DNA of 64,000 nt from Humulus lupulus (GCF_963169125.1 NC_084794.1:223321409-223385408); one strand, 5' to 3'. Shown: positions 22,782-34,690, numbered from the stretch's first letter. Translations and numbers: made by a program. Notes: generated by a model from the letters alone, not told the origin.

Positions 22782-24240
22782 CGATGGTCAAATAAGGAGG
22801 TGAACTGACAGTATTTTCCTCATCCACTGCCTTGGCATCCATTTCCAGATCCACCACCTTTTTGAAGTGATTCGCACTAGGTAAGTTTTCTTTCTTTACT
22901 TATTTTTAAACATTGGGGACAATGTTTGGTTTAAGTTTGGGGGAGGGAGCTTATTTTTATGTTATTTTTGTTTTGTGTTGTTTGTTTAGTTTATGTAGTG
23001 TTTGGAGTTTTGTTTTAGTGTGTCTAGTATCAACATGAATGATGGTTGACAACAAGTGCCGATGAGAATAAAGTGAATGTTATGAGTATAATTCAAAGAA
23101 AATGAAATCTAAAAAAAAACCAAAATATGTTTGCTTGATTGAACACTCTGTTAGTTCATTTTAGTTTAGATAACATTTGTTGAATATCTTTTCATGATGT
23201 TAAATCTATGTTTTTGATATTGGTTATGCTTGTTGAGATTGGTTAGTGGAATGATGAGTGGAAAGTGGAAATTATTTTCTAAAATTCTAGAACTTGCTTA
23301 CTTGTTATTTGAGGTGACATAATATACCATGCATGCTTAGGAATATGATTTAGGCTATCATTTGGACCGTTTGAGCTTTTCTTACCGACCTTAAATTACT
23401 TGATCTTTTGTTTACCCCTTTTGAGCCTAATTTTGTATCTTTTTGTTCTAAACCATCATTTAAGCCTAAAACTTGAAACTTGGTTATATATCTGTCCATA
23501 ATATACTATGAGCATATGATTGAGCAAAAATATGGGGATTGATGTGTAATGGGGTTTAATTGTGACTTTATTGGGTTTAGAAAATGAAAAGTGAAAAAAT
23601 TAGAGAGTATATATATTGAAAAAAGAAGGAATTTTTTTTCAATACACTCCCAATATGAATATATAGAAAAATCAAGTTTGGGGGAGTAGTTATTATTGAA
23701 AAATATATATATTTTACATCTCTCTAAAGAAAAACAAGAAAGGGCATTATGGGATTGTATTACTATGGAAGTAAAGTTGGTGAGTTTTGGTCATGTGCTT
23801 ATAGTAGAGTGAGCTTAAAAATTACTTTTGCATCTACTTTTACCTAAGCCATCATTATAAGCCTTTATAAGTCCTATTGATTCTTATGCATATCATGATT
23901 TATATTAGTGGAGAATAGCAAGTAAGTGAGCTTATGAAATTATTTGGTTTGAATGGATCACTTGGAAAGAATTTGGTAAGCCTAAATGATTTCAAATACG
24001 TTTATTTAATGATCATGATTTGATAATCCAAAATGTTAGTAGACTAAAGAGTGTTGATGGAATGTTTTGATCAAAATTCTAGATTGAATAAACTGTTGAG
24101 TAGTTTTATGAGAATTATATGATTAACATTCATGATTTTGAGGCATAATCGTTGTTGTTGGTATAATTCATGTTGTTATAGTCTAGGTTTGTTTTGAGTC
24201 CTTTGTTCGAGGGCGAACAAAGAGTAAGTTTGGGGTAGTT
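22782..24240 (+). other. Ath1 3' untranslated region with polypurine tract
   Basis: A long non-coding stretch. Three purine-rich words resemble the polypurine tract: TAAGTTTGGGGGAGGG near 22937, CAAGTTTGGGGGAG near 23673 and TAAGTTTGGGGTAG near 24225. Only the last adjoins the 3' LTR and should have primed plus-strand synthesis. Confidence 0.6.
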
Positions 24241-25649
24241 TGATGACTTCATTTTAGTGTCATTTTAGAATGTGTTTTTGTGGTAATCTTGAGTCTTTAT
24301 TTGTGTTTTGTGCAAGATTACACTTTTGTTTGTCTTTGTTGTAGGTTGGTGCAGTGAATCATGAGAAAAATAGAAAAAAGAAGAGAAAATGGTGGAAAAA
24401 CGAAGCTCTTGGAGGTTGTTTGACTCAAAATGATACTAAGGATGATTAAAAGTCAGTTTGTGATGAAGAGACGAGGTTGAAAGGCCTAATTTGAAAAATA
24501 ATGGAATTAGATCCGCGACTTGAGCTTATAAGTCATGACTCTAGGCAAATAAGAAACACATGGCTGCTGGAGGCAATTAGTGCCGCGACTTGACCTTATA
24601 AGTCGTGGCGCAAGGCAAAGTCAAAGGCTAAGCAAATGGGTCATTCTGGACACGGGCCGCGACTTGAGATGTCTGAGTAGCAGTGCCTGAAGACTTGTGC
24701 AGATTCGGGAGGCTTTAAAATTAACACGGGTCGCAACCTAGTGAAGGCCAAGTCGCGACCCGCATATGAAAAACAAAGCTTTTGCAATTTTTTTACTATA
24801 AATTCATACTTAGGGTTTAATTAGGTCACAAGGTCAGATTTTAATTACGTTTTTAGAGACTAATTTTGATTCTTAGACTAGTTGTTTTGCATTTTTATAT
24901 TTCTCTTTCTTCTTTAATTTTTTGAATCTTATGCTTTTGAATTATTCTTTTAGTGATTTAGTCATGTCTGATATGAACTAAACAATTTTTATCTAGGGTT
25001 TAATGTAGTCACTTGAATTTCTATCTAATTTAATTATGATTTTCTATTGGTTTTTCTTCTCTATTCTAATCTATATAATATGTGCCTAATGCTAGTAAAT
25101 ACCTGATCAATATTTGCTTGATTTATGATTTTGATTCAAAATTCGAAAGATGAGAATTGAATATGCTATCATTATATAGACATAGGTTGCATATTGGACG
25201 AAAGGACCTGTATGGCTTGTGTAGTAATTAGGTTTCCATGCTTAATGCCTGCTATATGTTTAAGTTTATCACAGAAACGTAGAAAACCTGCATATAGGAT
25301 GAGATCTTATATCTTGAAAAATAATAGGAATCGATTTATGTTAACATGCTATTAGAATAAGAAGAAAGAAATTTAGAACTGATTAATAAAATTAGTAGAA
25401 TGAAAAGTTGATGAAATTAACACCCTAGGTCTTTTTAATATTGATTTTGATCCTTAATTAGTTATTTTTTCATAGTTATTTTCAATTTTAAAATTAAATT
25501 CATTCATCTAAACTTTGTTTTCCAAATAGAAATTTAAGAACAATTATTGGTACTTGGGAAATAGTCTTCGTGGGAACGATACTCTATTTATCATCTGTAT
25601 TACTTGAATCGATTGCGTGCACTTGCGCATATATATATTTTCACGATCT
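24241..25649 (+). repeat. Ath1 3' LTR
   Basis: Starts TGATGACTTC, ends CACGATCT (the final CA has drifted to CT). 1409 bp, same length as the 5' copy. Also carries the AAGTCGCGAC-type GC block (24505-24770) and the TATA box (24797-24804). It is followed by GCTTA, paired with GCTAA at the left flank. Confidence 0.88.
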
Positions 25650-26110
25650 GCTTACCCTGCGGTCTAGCCCATACTTACATCTTGAAGATTTAGTAGTGTA
25701 ATTGAGTGGGAGTATTATTCATAGATATGCAATCTATAACTTTTGTATGAGAAGTGAAAAGATGATTTTCTTAATTTCTTTGTTCAAAAGGTTAAATGAT
25801 TGAGATCTCATTTTTGTGATTAAGTTCACAGAAATATCATTTATAAGTAACTTAGTGGGAGTTAAGGACAAAATACTTATGAGGGGTAAAACGGTAATTA
25901 ATCATCGATAGAGGATTGACTGGCTCTAATGGTAATAATGAATAATTCTTATTCTCTCTCCCCCACTCTCTTGACCGTATACCATTTGGTTATAGAATTA
26001 TCTTGATTATTTTTATATAATCTTTTAATTCACCAAAATAGCTACTAAGGTGGACTTGATCGTATATACCATTTAATATCTAAGTTTATTTAACTTTTAT
26101 TATAATTAAA
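25650..26110 (+). mobile_element. Copia-type LTR, right part (continues from 11944)
   Basis: Resumes GCTTACCCTGCGG and shares with the sister copy (minus strand, 59300-59970) the words ATACTTACATCTTG, ATTGAGTGGGAG and AGAGATCTCATTT-type blocks. It fades near 26110 with no clear end, so the 3' end of the LTR is lost. Confidence 0.6.
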
Positions 26111-27339
26111 TAAATAATCTCCATAAAGCACTTCCACTCAACAAGGCACCTTCAAAATATGAAATTTAAATTCAAAGACTTGGTTTGAATTCCCCTATAT
26201 TATCTCTTGCACTTGACGGATCATATCACATCCAGCTCACTTCTTTATCATCTTTTTTTTTTAAGTGGAACAAATTATCATTGAAAGGTTGGAAGGAACA
26301 AAGTCCTCAAAGCTCAGGCAAATCTCAATAAGCTGCACAAATCTCATGAAAAAGATGCGATGATTGGTTAATATAAAAAGTCTAAGTGGTTTTACACAAG
26401 CTAGGTGTAAAACCCTAAACAGGTTCACATAATGAAGATGTGAAATTTGATTTTTTGTTGTGAGCATTTAAAAATTGTATTTTTGGGTCCAAAGTGATAC
26501 ATTGAGGTATCTAAGATGCCCCAAAAGTTTGGGAGCATTTGCAGATGTTTAATGTCACTTTTGTGAAGTTGGACCTACCCATGTAACGTTGCATCGCCTA
26601 AAAATTTAACGATTAGGTGAGATGCAGCAGGTGGTGCATCACTTGCTAGTAGGTGACACATCACCTATTGTCAGGTGATGCATTGCCTTACATGTTCATA
26701 CAAACACGTATTTTAAGCTCCGAATGATGTGTTTAATAGCTCTAATCATATTGGTTAGACTTAATGACAACGCCTATTTTGATAGAATTGATCACTCTTT
26801 CAAATCCCCCCCCCCCTCTCTCTCTCTCTCTAGCTTTCAAGATCATAAGTTTTCTCCACGAAATTCATAAAGAAAACACTTGTCTTTGTGAATTTCAAGG
26901 CTTGTTCAATCCCAATTCCCTTTCCTACTAGAAAATGCCTCAAGCATCCATGAAGGGCTAGGAAGTAGAGAATTTGGACAGTGATACATCTCATGCATAT
27001 AAGCCTTGGTTTTGATTCTTTTCATCAAAAGAATAAAGTGGTGTTACAACTAGGGTTTGAAGCTTGCTAGAAGAGCAAGGAGTTTGTTCTACTACTAGGG
27101 TTTGCATTTTTCTATCCTAATCTCTCATAGTATTCTTTCAAGCATAATTGTCTGTAGATTCTTATTATTGTGGTGGTGTAATCTCACTCTCTCCCAACAA
27201 GAGATGACTCAAATAAGGCACAACTAGGCCTATTACAAACATGGAGCAAAACACCAAAGAATAAATCTCAACCCCAACAAGAAGAAGCAGAAAAAAGATC
27301 ACAACCCCCCAAAACAAACACATATAAAAGTGATTTTCC
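26111..27339. other. Unassigned repeat-like DNA
   Basis: No coding domain recognised. It contains a block of GGTGATGCATCACCT-like inverted words at 26585-26690 and a C then CT run at 26806-26831, followed by plant-style CTAGGGTTTG words near 27050 and 27107. This resembles the leader part of an LTR, as elsewhere in the window, but no termini were found. Short minus-strand frames (26467-26261) show no known motif. Confidence 0.4.
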
Positions 27340-27770
27340 TTTTAAAAATATAGCAATTAAGATAAGGTGCTCCAAGCTGAATTGGCAACACCACCCCAGT
27401 GAATTTGAAAAAGGAGAAGGATCACTATAGCGTCTGGAAACTCCTAATGAGATTTAGTATTTTTATAGCTCGCCAGAAGGGCATGTGGGGTAATTATGTG
27501 AATTATATGATTATATTATTGAGTATACATAATTTTGTGTATTAAATGTGTTTAAAGACTCACTTTTGTTAGAAAGGGGCAATTTAGTAATTTTGACATG
27601 TTGAAGGTATATTTGTAATTTGTATGTGCTGTGTGTGTGTGAGACCACATTATTATGTGGATATGTGTCAATTTTGGCATGAGTGAATCATTTCGAGCAG
27701 TTTTAGAAGAAAAGTCACAACGGGGATAAATGGCTAGCTCGGGTCGAGCCATGGGGTATTTTTTGAATTA
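27340..27770 (+). mobile_element. Gypsy LTR fragment (start side)
   Basis: From a CTATAGCGTCTGG start-like word near 27430 it runs through AAACTCCTAATGAGAT, the GAGACCACATTATTATGTGG landmark near 27640-27660 and a GTCACAACGGGG word near 27715. It matches in order the Gy1 LTR read on the minus strand. Cut at 27770. Confidence 0.6.
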
Positions 27771-28052
27771 ATTATATAATAATATCAAAAAAATTCCATA
27801 TTCATTTATGAGAATATGATCTTGTAATAGTACGAGAGAATTAAGATCGTATATAATGAATAAAATAGTCAGTAACATATTAAATTAGGAATCTTTAATG
27901 AATGGTTACTGGTACGGTTTGCTAAGCGTACAAGATGCAAGTAATCTAGATTCAGATTATTGATGTGGATAAACATCTTAGTAAAGGTGTTGTATATAAT
28001 AGAGATTATATATGATATGACTGATGAAAATTGATTATCTTTACAAACTTGC
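27771..28052 (+). mobile_element. Copia-type LTR fragment, cut by Gy4
   Basis: Matches the minus-strand solo LTR at 29036-30949 and the LTR at 51656 over blocks such as AAATTCCATATTCATT, AGTACGAGAGAATTAAGATC, TCTTTAATGAATGGTTACT and GTAAAGGTGTTGTATATAAT. It is interrupted at 28053 by the Gy4 5' LTR. Confidence 0.65.
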
Positions 28053-29035
28053 TGTAACGTCCCAATTTACCTAATAGGGCTTAGGGCCTTGATTAGGGGG
28101 CCAGGATGGAAAATTATGGAAATTACATGGTTATGTGTTTTGTATGCGTGTAATTATTTGATTATGTGAGTTATATTATTATATGACTTGTTATGCATGT
28201 TTAGGTGTATTAATTAAACATGTGGGCTCGTTTCTTATTAGAAGGGAAATTTTCGTAATTTGGCCCGTTATGGGTGTATTTGACGTATATGTGATATATG
28301 TGTGAGACCACATTATTATGTGGATATATTTGGGTTACTCGACACGAGGCGATCCTAGGGAGCAAGCTAGTGGGAAAATTACAACGGGATCAATATTTAA
28401 CTTGGTGTGAGTCAAGGGGAATATGGGTATTTAGTACATTACCAAGTTATTGGGTAATGGGAATGAATATTTGATGATTTATTGGAAGTTAGTGAGATCA
28501 GAACGAAATTCTAGGAATTTTAACTATTTTACCCTCAGGGGCATTTTTGGGACCACGAGCATTGGGATTTACTTGAGGTTACTTAAGCTCGAAGTCACTT
28601 ATCAGAAAGAAAAATACGTTCAAAACACTGTTTCTCTATCTTCCGTTATCCATTTTTACCGTTCGTCGCATTTTCGAAGGAAACTCGAGTTTTAAGGCTC
28701 AGATTCAAGCAAGGATCGAGTCATAGAAATTCTAGGAAAGATTAGAAGCTTGTTAACAAAAGGATTTAGCGAGAAATGACATAATTAGAGGTAGTGTATG
28801 CTTTGAATTTTCGAGTTTCCGTTTCCTAAAATTTCTTAAGTTTTGAGGATGGATTCTCTGTTTTGATGAATTTTTGAGTTTTTTGAAACTTGGGTTTCGA
28901 TGGTTTTGGGCCATTGAAATGATTGGCAACTTTGTTTTAGGTATTTGGATAGGTTTATGGGGTGTTTTGAAATGGGAAAAATGAAGGTTTTGGCTGGGTT
29001 CCAAGTCGGGTCGGAGCCCTGTTCTTTGGTGGTGT

Positions 29036-30949
29036 TGTTGGTTTTTATTGATCAAATCAGAGATTATACGCAGCGAAACAACAATCAAATTGTTAGTTTA
29101 ATCCCAAAATATTTCTAGATCTACTTCTTCACATGCATATATATATATTGAATCAAAGACAAGAATAGAAAAAATACCTCAGGTCCTTCCTTGCTGCTAT
29201 CTTTTTGTATGGCTAAATCCTTGAGATCTCACACCAAGATCTTCAAAAATGTTCTCAGCACACAAAGAACGAGTGTGGGCTCGCTATACAAATAATAGGC
29301 AAAAAACTATTTATGAGATGTTCTCAACACATGAGATCTGATAAAGTTTGGACCTAGGTTTTGTGAAGAACAATGACTTTTGATTATGTCACTGCTCTCT
29401 TTCTCTGAGAGAGAATTCTAGATATTTTTCCATCCTTGAAAAGTTACGTTCTGTAAACTGATATCCTATATTTAATATATCCAATATATTAAAATATTTG
29501 TTATTTTAAACAAATTCAAAATAACTGATCAATTATCAGATTTTTGTTTAAATAGTAATATTTTAATCATATAAAAATATCTCATTATTTATTTAATATT
29601 TAAATAACTAAAATTGTGGAATCAAGAGACTGAACACACTCTCTTATGCGTGTAGCACATTGACTATGCACTGTGCTACACGTGTACCACAGTGACTGTG
29701 CATTGTGCTACACGTGTACCACATGCCTGTGATGGCATGTGATTTTTCCCAATTTTTATTATTATTTAAATACCAAAAATCCCAAAAATAAATTAATTCA
29801 AAAATAATTATATTTTTGTTAAATCAAATAATTATTTAATTCTCAATTAATTAATTACACATAATTAAACAATAATTATGTTTGATACATAGAAAAATAT
29901 TTTACTTATCACATAAGTCCTTTTTGCCCATTTTTTGTGTTTACCTTTGTCAGTGATTGTTTGAGCCATTTCGGGGACCATGGACCTATAACATTAAGCT
30001 CCAATAAATTGAAACTGAATAATTAAACTCTTTAATTATAATAGTTAATTTATTAATTATGATATTACTCCACTATAAATTCAAAATTGCACTCTTTATG
30101 TTATAGATATACTTTTACAAAAATCTTTTCTTAAGTCGTCCATTGATATAACCATCTTTCAATAGTTCAACCCTCTAATTAATTAGTTCATAAATTAGAA
30201 TGGAAGAATTACCATTTTACCTTTCTAATTTACTTCTTATTCCTTAAGTACCATTAATTCACTAGTGAATAATTAATCTATAATCTAATTATAAATTTGA
30301 GCTCAAAATCATTCAGTTCCAGAATTAACCCTTAAGGGAACTAATATACGATCCGTTAGGAAAGATTAGATTCCGTATTGTTGATACATGTTCCCAGCCA
30401 TCCATGATATTAAATCTCCAAAACAAAAGTCATTAGCCTCATTCTTTGAAGAGACCTTAACGAATAGGAGTTCATGAACACTCAGGATTTAGGTTGATCT
30501 ATAAATGATCATCAGTTATGATATGAATTACAAGTCTTTATTGTTAAATGGTTTTTGGATAAAGACTTTAATTCATATCAGTCCATGTCATATATAATCA
30601 TATTATATAAAGCACCTTTACCGAGATATCTTTCCACATCAATAATCCAAATCTAGATTATTTGTATCATTATGATACTAGTAAACCGTACTTACAACTC
30701 CAATTAAAGAATTCCATAACTTTAATTTGTTGTTGTTGATTATTTTTATTCATTCATGTGATCTTAATTCTCTCGTACTAATACAAGATCACGTCCTCAA
30801 TAATGAATATGGAATTTTTCTGATATTTACAAAATTATTCAAACAATAATTTAACAATCTAAATATAATAATAATGATGAACCATTCTATTTATTTATTC
30901 ACAGAAAAACACAAATTTCTTTACATGCTTTTAGGACACACTCCTAACA
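29036..30949 (-). mobile_element. Copia-type solo LTR (TGTTAGGAG family)
   Basis: Read on the minus strand it starts TGTTAGGAGTGTGTCC and ends AACCAACA, 1914 bp. It interrupts the Gy4 5' LTR between a GTTCTTTGG word and GCTGCGGCCC. The uninterrupted site is seen in the 3' LTR near 38600. Flanks GGTGT and GCTGC do not match well, so no duplication is claimed. It shares a GGTCCATGGTCCCC-like word with the LTRs at 51656 and 58634. Confidence 0.75.
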
Positions 30950-31549
30950 GCTGCGGCCCAAGCTTGATGAAGAAGAGGACCTGGCTGATGGGCAATTAGG
31001 GACACGGTGCCTGGTAGGCGCGCCGCAGCGCGAGGTGTAGGCAGAAAGGGGTAGGGGCCTCTGTCTGGAGGCGGGACGCGGCTTAGGGGCGTGGGGCCGC
31101 GGCTCTTCAGGGAAAAGTTTTCCTTAGGGAGGTTTTGGGTGTGGGAACTCAAACCTAAGGGCTCGAGGTCGATTCTACTACTCGGTTTAGTAGGATTCGA
31201 CGTCATGGAAGCCAAGACTCGGTCCGGAAGCCTTTATTTACTCATTATTGATGATATTATATACTTGGTTGTGACTAGGTTATTGCTAGGGGCTCAGGAT
31301 CAGGATCGTGCTCGAGGGTCGTTCTTATTTTTCATTATACTCGGACCTGAGATAAGAAAATTACACCCATTATGTGACATACATGATTAGGGCTTGTCCC
31401 GGATGTTGAATATGGTTTTGATTGGGCATTGGACCTTGTAAATGCGCATGGTTATGATTATGCATGTGATTATTGATGCAACCTGTTGAGTGCTCTATAT
31501 AAGCATGTTGGTTATATGATGAATGCCTGTTAACATTACGTACCTGAGA

Positions 31550-31708
31550 AAAACATTGACTTATTAGTCAAGGACTGAAATAGTGATGAGCGCTGGTTGT
31601 AAAACATTGACTTATTAGTCAAGGACGGCAATAGCGCTGAGCGCTGGTCGTAAAGCATTGACTTATGAGTCAAGGGCGACAATAGCGCGTTGAGCGCTGG
31701 TCGATATG
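31550..31708 (+). repeat. Three tandem units with inverted W-box-like words
   Basis: Three units of about 50-57 bp. Each holds a near-perfect TTGACTTATTAGTCAA (31556-31571, 31607-31622 and a TATGAGTC variant at 31658-31673), then a GACGGCAATAGCGCTGAGCGCTGG-like stretch. The same three-unit array occurs in the Gy4 3' LTR (about 39205-39350) and the Gy8 LTR (about 60820-60970). Confidence 0.85.
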
Positions 31709-32492
31709 ATTGGATCTAATCAGGAGCGCATTACACGCTTGTTCGACCCAATGGTCGTAGAAAACTGAAGCGCCAGGTACACTAGACTAGCTCCAAGGTT
31801 GGTTATATATAGGATAGGGCAATGGGCCCCATGGTGACTTATTAGTCCCAAATCCTAGGGCACTAAGACCCTAGTGTGACTTATTAGTCATGTGCTTGAG
31901 CGACAGGTCCCAATATGATTCCGTTAATCATTTATTAAGGGAATTTTGTCATATATGATAGTGTAGTCATTTATATGATTGGTATGCATGCATGAGTCGG
32001 GTTATTACTGCTGTGTGTGCTAGATATACATCTAAATATGTATACATTGTTCATGCACTTGCATTAAGTTTTCTTGCTGAGGCTTGGCTCAAGGGTGCTA
32101 CGTGGTGCAGGTATAGGGAAATGAAAATTGGACTAGCCATGAGTTGGAGAGCTTAGGTGGTTATGCATATGCGGCCGCTTGACCACCACGACCAAGGTTT
32201 CTCGGAGGAACTAGGGTTAAACCCTATTTTTGCCGCTTAGGTCTGCGAGTTGTAACTTTTGGATTGTAACGACCTTTTTGGAACTGTAAACAACTTTGTA
32301 AATGTTATTATGGGATCCCATGTAACGTTTGATGTTTTGAATGAAACATCCATTCCTTTTAACCAGAATTTTTAACCCTATACCAATAATCACACTTAGA
32401 TGCACGTTTATGGCCTAATTACTCGTTTAGCGAGTTAAGAACTATTTAAAATACACAGTGCAACGGTCTTGGCTAACCAGGGCGTTACAATT

Positions 32493-32504
32493 TGGTATCT
32501 GAGC
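32493..32504 (+). promoter_or_regulatory. Gy4 primer-binding site
   Basis: Reads TGGTATCTGAGC, one change from the initiator Met tRNA site, three bases after the LTR end. Confidence 0.8.
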
Positions 32505-32639
32505 ATGCCAAGGTTAAGGGTTCCTGTAAACAGACTAAGCATGTACACTTTCCACTAAAGACAAGCTCGACTCAGGGTTCGGTAACTATTTATGTGGTTA
32601 TATGCTTAGTTGCTTAAATGGGATATAAATACTTTATTT

Positions 32640-32930
32640 GCATGCCTTATTAGGTAGCATGAGATATACTGATAGGGCCTGGCCCTTTATTGCTACATGA
32701 TTTAAACATAACGTGCTTATTAGCACTGATATTGCTTATTAATGCCAAAGAACTGCTTATTAGCATTGTTATATGGACATGTAGGCCAAGACATGCTCAT
32801 TAGTGTTGTTATAGATACATGTATGCCAGAAAATGATTATTAACATTGTTAATTGATATGAATACCAAGAAATGCTTATTAGCACTAGACTTGAATATGG
32901 ATCGACATGCTTATTAGCATGACTCTTGAA
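32640..32930 (+). repeat. Gy4 leader repeats (GCTTATTAGCA words)
   Basis: Between the primer site and gag, GCTTATTAGCA or close variants occur about seven times (near 32714, 32733, 32754, 32794, 32835, 32873 and 32909), spaced about 20-40 bp. Gy7 keeps two copies at 55270-55325. The leader carries no recognised frame. Confidence 0.7.
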
Positions 32931-33157
32931 TGTGAATGGTTATATGCTTGAACTTGGACCGTGAGGCGGCAAGGGGTTTTGTTATCACTACCTAACTGGC
33001 CGAATTGATTATTGTAGCAAGGTATAAGCTTGGAAGTCTGCTTCCAAGGCAGATTGAATCATCAGCTGACCAGGAAGATCAGGGCCAGAATGATAGACAG
33101 GGTCAGGATAATGACCAGGGTCAGATGCCTCAGCCAGCTCTTGAGAATTGGTAGCAA

Positions 33158-34140
33158 TTGCTTACTGATTTGCAAGCCAGGGTATTGAGGCAAGAAGAAA
33201 AAATTTGCCACCTGAGACAGCAACAAGTTCCTACAGGGAACATCTTGCCAGAGGCACCACCTGTGATGGTGCCAGTAGTTGAGCAGCCGTCAGAGGCTGA
33301 GAATAAATGGGAGCCTCTTTATGAAAGGTTTAGGAAATAGCACCCTCTGGTCTTTGAGGGTAGTGCAGATCCGGACAAGGCCGAAGAGTGGTTGAGTATG
33401 GTTACCACCATCCTAGACTTTATGAGGGTGTCTGGTAACAAGAGTATGGTCTGTGCCACATATATGTTTCGGGAGGATGCCTGAATTTGGTGGGAAGTGA
33501 TATCCCAGACCAGAAATGTTAATGCCCTGGATTGGGAAGAGTTTCGAACTCTGTTTGATGAGAAGTATTATAATGATGCCATCAGGGCGGCGAAGGCTAA
33601 AGAGTTCAGCAGGTTACTTCAGGGAAACTCACCAGTGACTGAATATGCCCTGAAATTTGATAGATTGGCAAAGTTTACTGGGGAATTTGTGCCCACTGAT
33701 GGGGCCATAAGGGAGAGGTTTCTCTAACGGCTACAACCTATGATAGCTCAGGTTGTTCGTATTACCACTGTGCCAGGAGTGACTACCTATGCACAAGTTG
33801 TTGAGAAGGCGCTCACAACTGAAAGTGCAGAGAAAAAAATTTGGCGTGATAACATGGCCAAAAGAGATACTAGGAGGGAGGGACCTCCATTTATGAGTTC
33901 AGGTAAAGGCGGGGGCCCCAGTGATCAGAAAAGGTAGGCTCCTGATGCCTTTCCAGCTCCAGGCCTTGACAGGAGACCTCATGGTATTTCAACAGGCTGC
34001 CAGGGTGGCAGTGAGGGCTGAAGGACTTTTCCAGAGTGCACCAAATGCAGGAGGTGCCATATTGGGGAACGTCGGGCAAAGGCATGCTTCTTATGTGGGG
34101 TAGTAGGACACTTAAAGAAAGATTGCCCGAAAGGCAAGAA
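33158..34140 (+). pseudogene. gag: Gy4 gag with zinc knuckle
   Basis: Begins near 33158 with LRQEEKICHLRQQQ, then EPLYERFRK with a stop, HPLVFEGSADPDKAEEWL, a WWEV-type block, LFDEKYYNDA, TEYALKFDRLAKF and VPGVTTYAQVVEKAL. A knuckle region, CTKCRRCHIGE then CFLCGVVGHLKKDC, lies near 34036-34128. Stops at 33338, 33482 and 33725 and a frame change before the knuckle mark it as a pseudogene. Gag builds the particle that packages the RNA. Confidence 0.88.
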
Positions 34141-34181
34141 AGGAAGAACCAAGAAAGGCGGACAGCTCGACCCCAGCTCGT

Positions 34182-34690
34182 GTGTTCGCATTGACACAAG
34201 TAGAAGGTGAGGCTTATCCCTCAGTGGTCACAAGTCAGCTTTTTAGTACTGGAACCCTTTATACTATTTTGATTGATTCTGGTGCTACACATCCTTTTGT
34301 TGCTAGTAGAATCATTGATAAAATTTGTAGACCATGTGATTATTATGCTGTGGGGTTTGGGACTTTATTACCCACTTGAGAGTTAGTAGTATCCAGGAGA
34401 TGGGTTAGATCATTACAAGTGATAGTAGAGGGCAGATGGTTGTCAGTTGATTTGATAGAGTTGGTTATGACCGACTTTGATATGATTCTGGGCATGGACT
34501 AGCTAGTGAAGTATGCGACAACCATAGATTGTAGAAGGAAAATGGTAACTTTTGAGCCTGAAGGTGAGGATCCTTTTATATTTGTTGGCACTGTGCATGG
34601 ACCCTGTGTACTGCTGATATCTGTATTGAGGGCTAGAGATCTATTGCAAGGTGGCTGCATAGGATTCTTAGCCAGTGTGGTAGATACCAC
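34182..34690 (+). pseudogene. Gy4 aspartic protease
   Basis: Active site LIDSGATH near 34270-34290, then VGFGTLLPT with a stop, ELVVSRRWVRSL, a TDFDMILGMD stretch with a stop replacing Trp, TIDCRRKMVTFEPEGEDPF and LLQGGCIGFLA. The order is that of plant chromoviral proteases. The catalytic Asp is present. Confidence 0.87.

Larger units (their letters stand above)
11945..25649 (+). mobile_element. Ath1: Athila-lineage Ty3/gypsy element, nearly complete but decayed
   Basis: A 13.7-kb element with two LTRs of 1409 bp each (11945-13353 and 24241-25649), an Asp-tRNA-type primer site (13360-13377), gag-pol (13494-20720), a third reading frame typical of Athila (21600-22781), a long 3' untranslated stretch and a polypurine tract before the 3' LTR. 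Flanks are GCTAA (11940-11944) and GCTTA (25650-25654), a 4/5 target duplication. It lies inside a copia-type LTR and is itself interrupted by a solo LTR at 17149-19038. All frames carry stops and frameshifts. Confidence 0.9.
28053..32489 (+). repeat. Gy4 5' LTR, split by a copia-type solo LTR
   Basis: Starts TGTAACGTCCC and ends GGCGTTACA. Carries the GACCACATTATTATGTGG landmark, a donor-like AG-GTAGTG at 28791 (GGTAATG in the 3' copy at 38353), a GC-rich block (30950-31095), three tandem units at 31550-31708, and an acceptor-like GTGGTGCAG ending at 32110. The nested insertion occupies 29036-30949. Confidence 0.82.

Noticed and set aside
26261..26467. Possible LINE reverse transcriptase end on the minus strand
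   Set aside because: A 68-codon frame with no recognisable RT or zinc-finger block.
29036..30949. Target duplication for this solo LTR
   Set aside because: Flanks GGTGT and GCTGC agree at only three of five bases, too weak to claim.
30931..31390. Overlapping frames of 94 and 99 codons on both strands
   Set aside because: They lie in the GC-rich block and flank of the Gy4 LTR, are not conserved in frame in the 3' copy and have no motif.
31556..31673. CRISPR-like regularly spaced repeats
   Set aside because: Only three units, contained in a plant LTR and conserved in its other copies. No reason to consider a CRISPR array.
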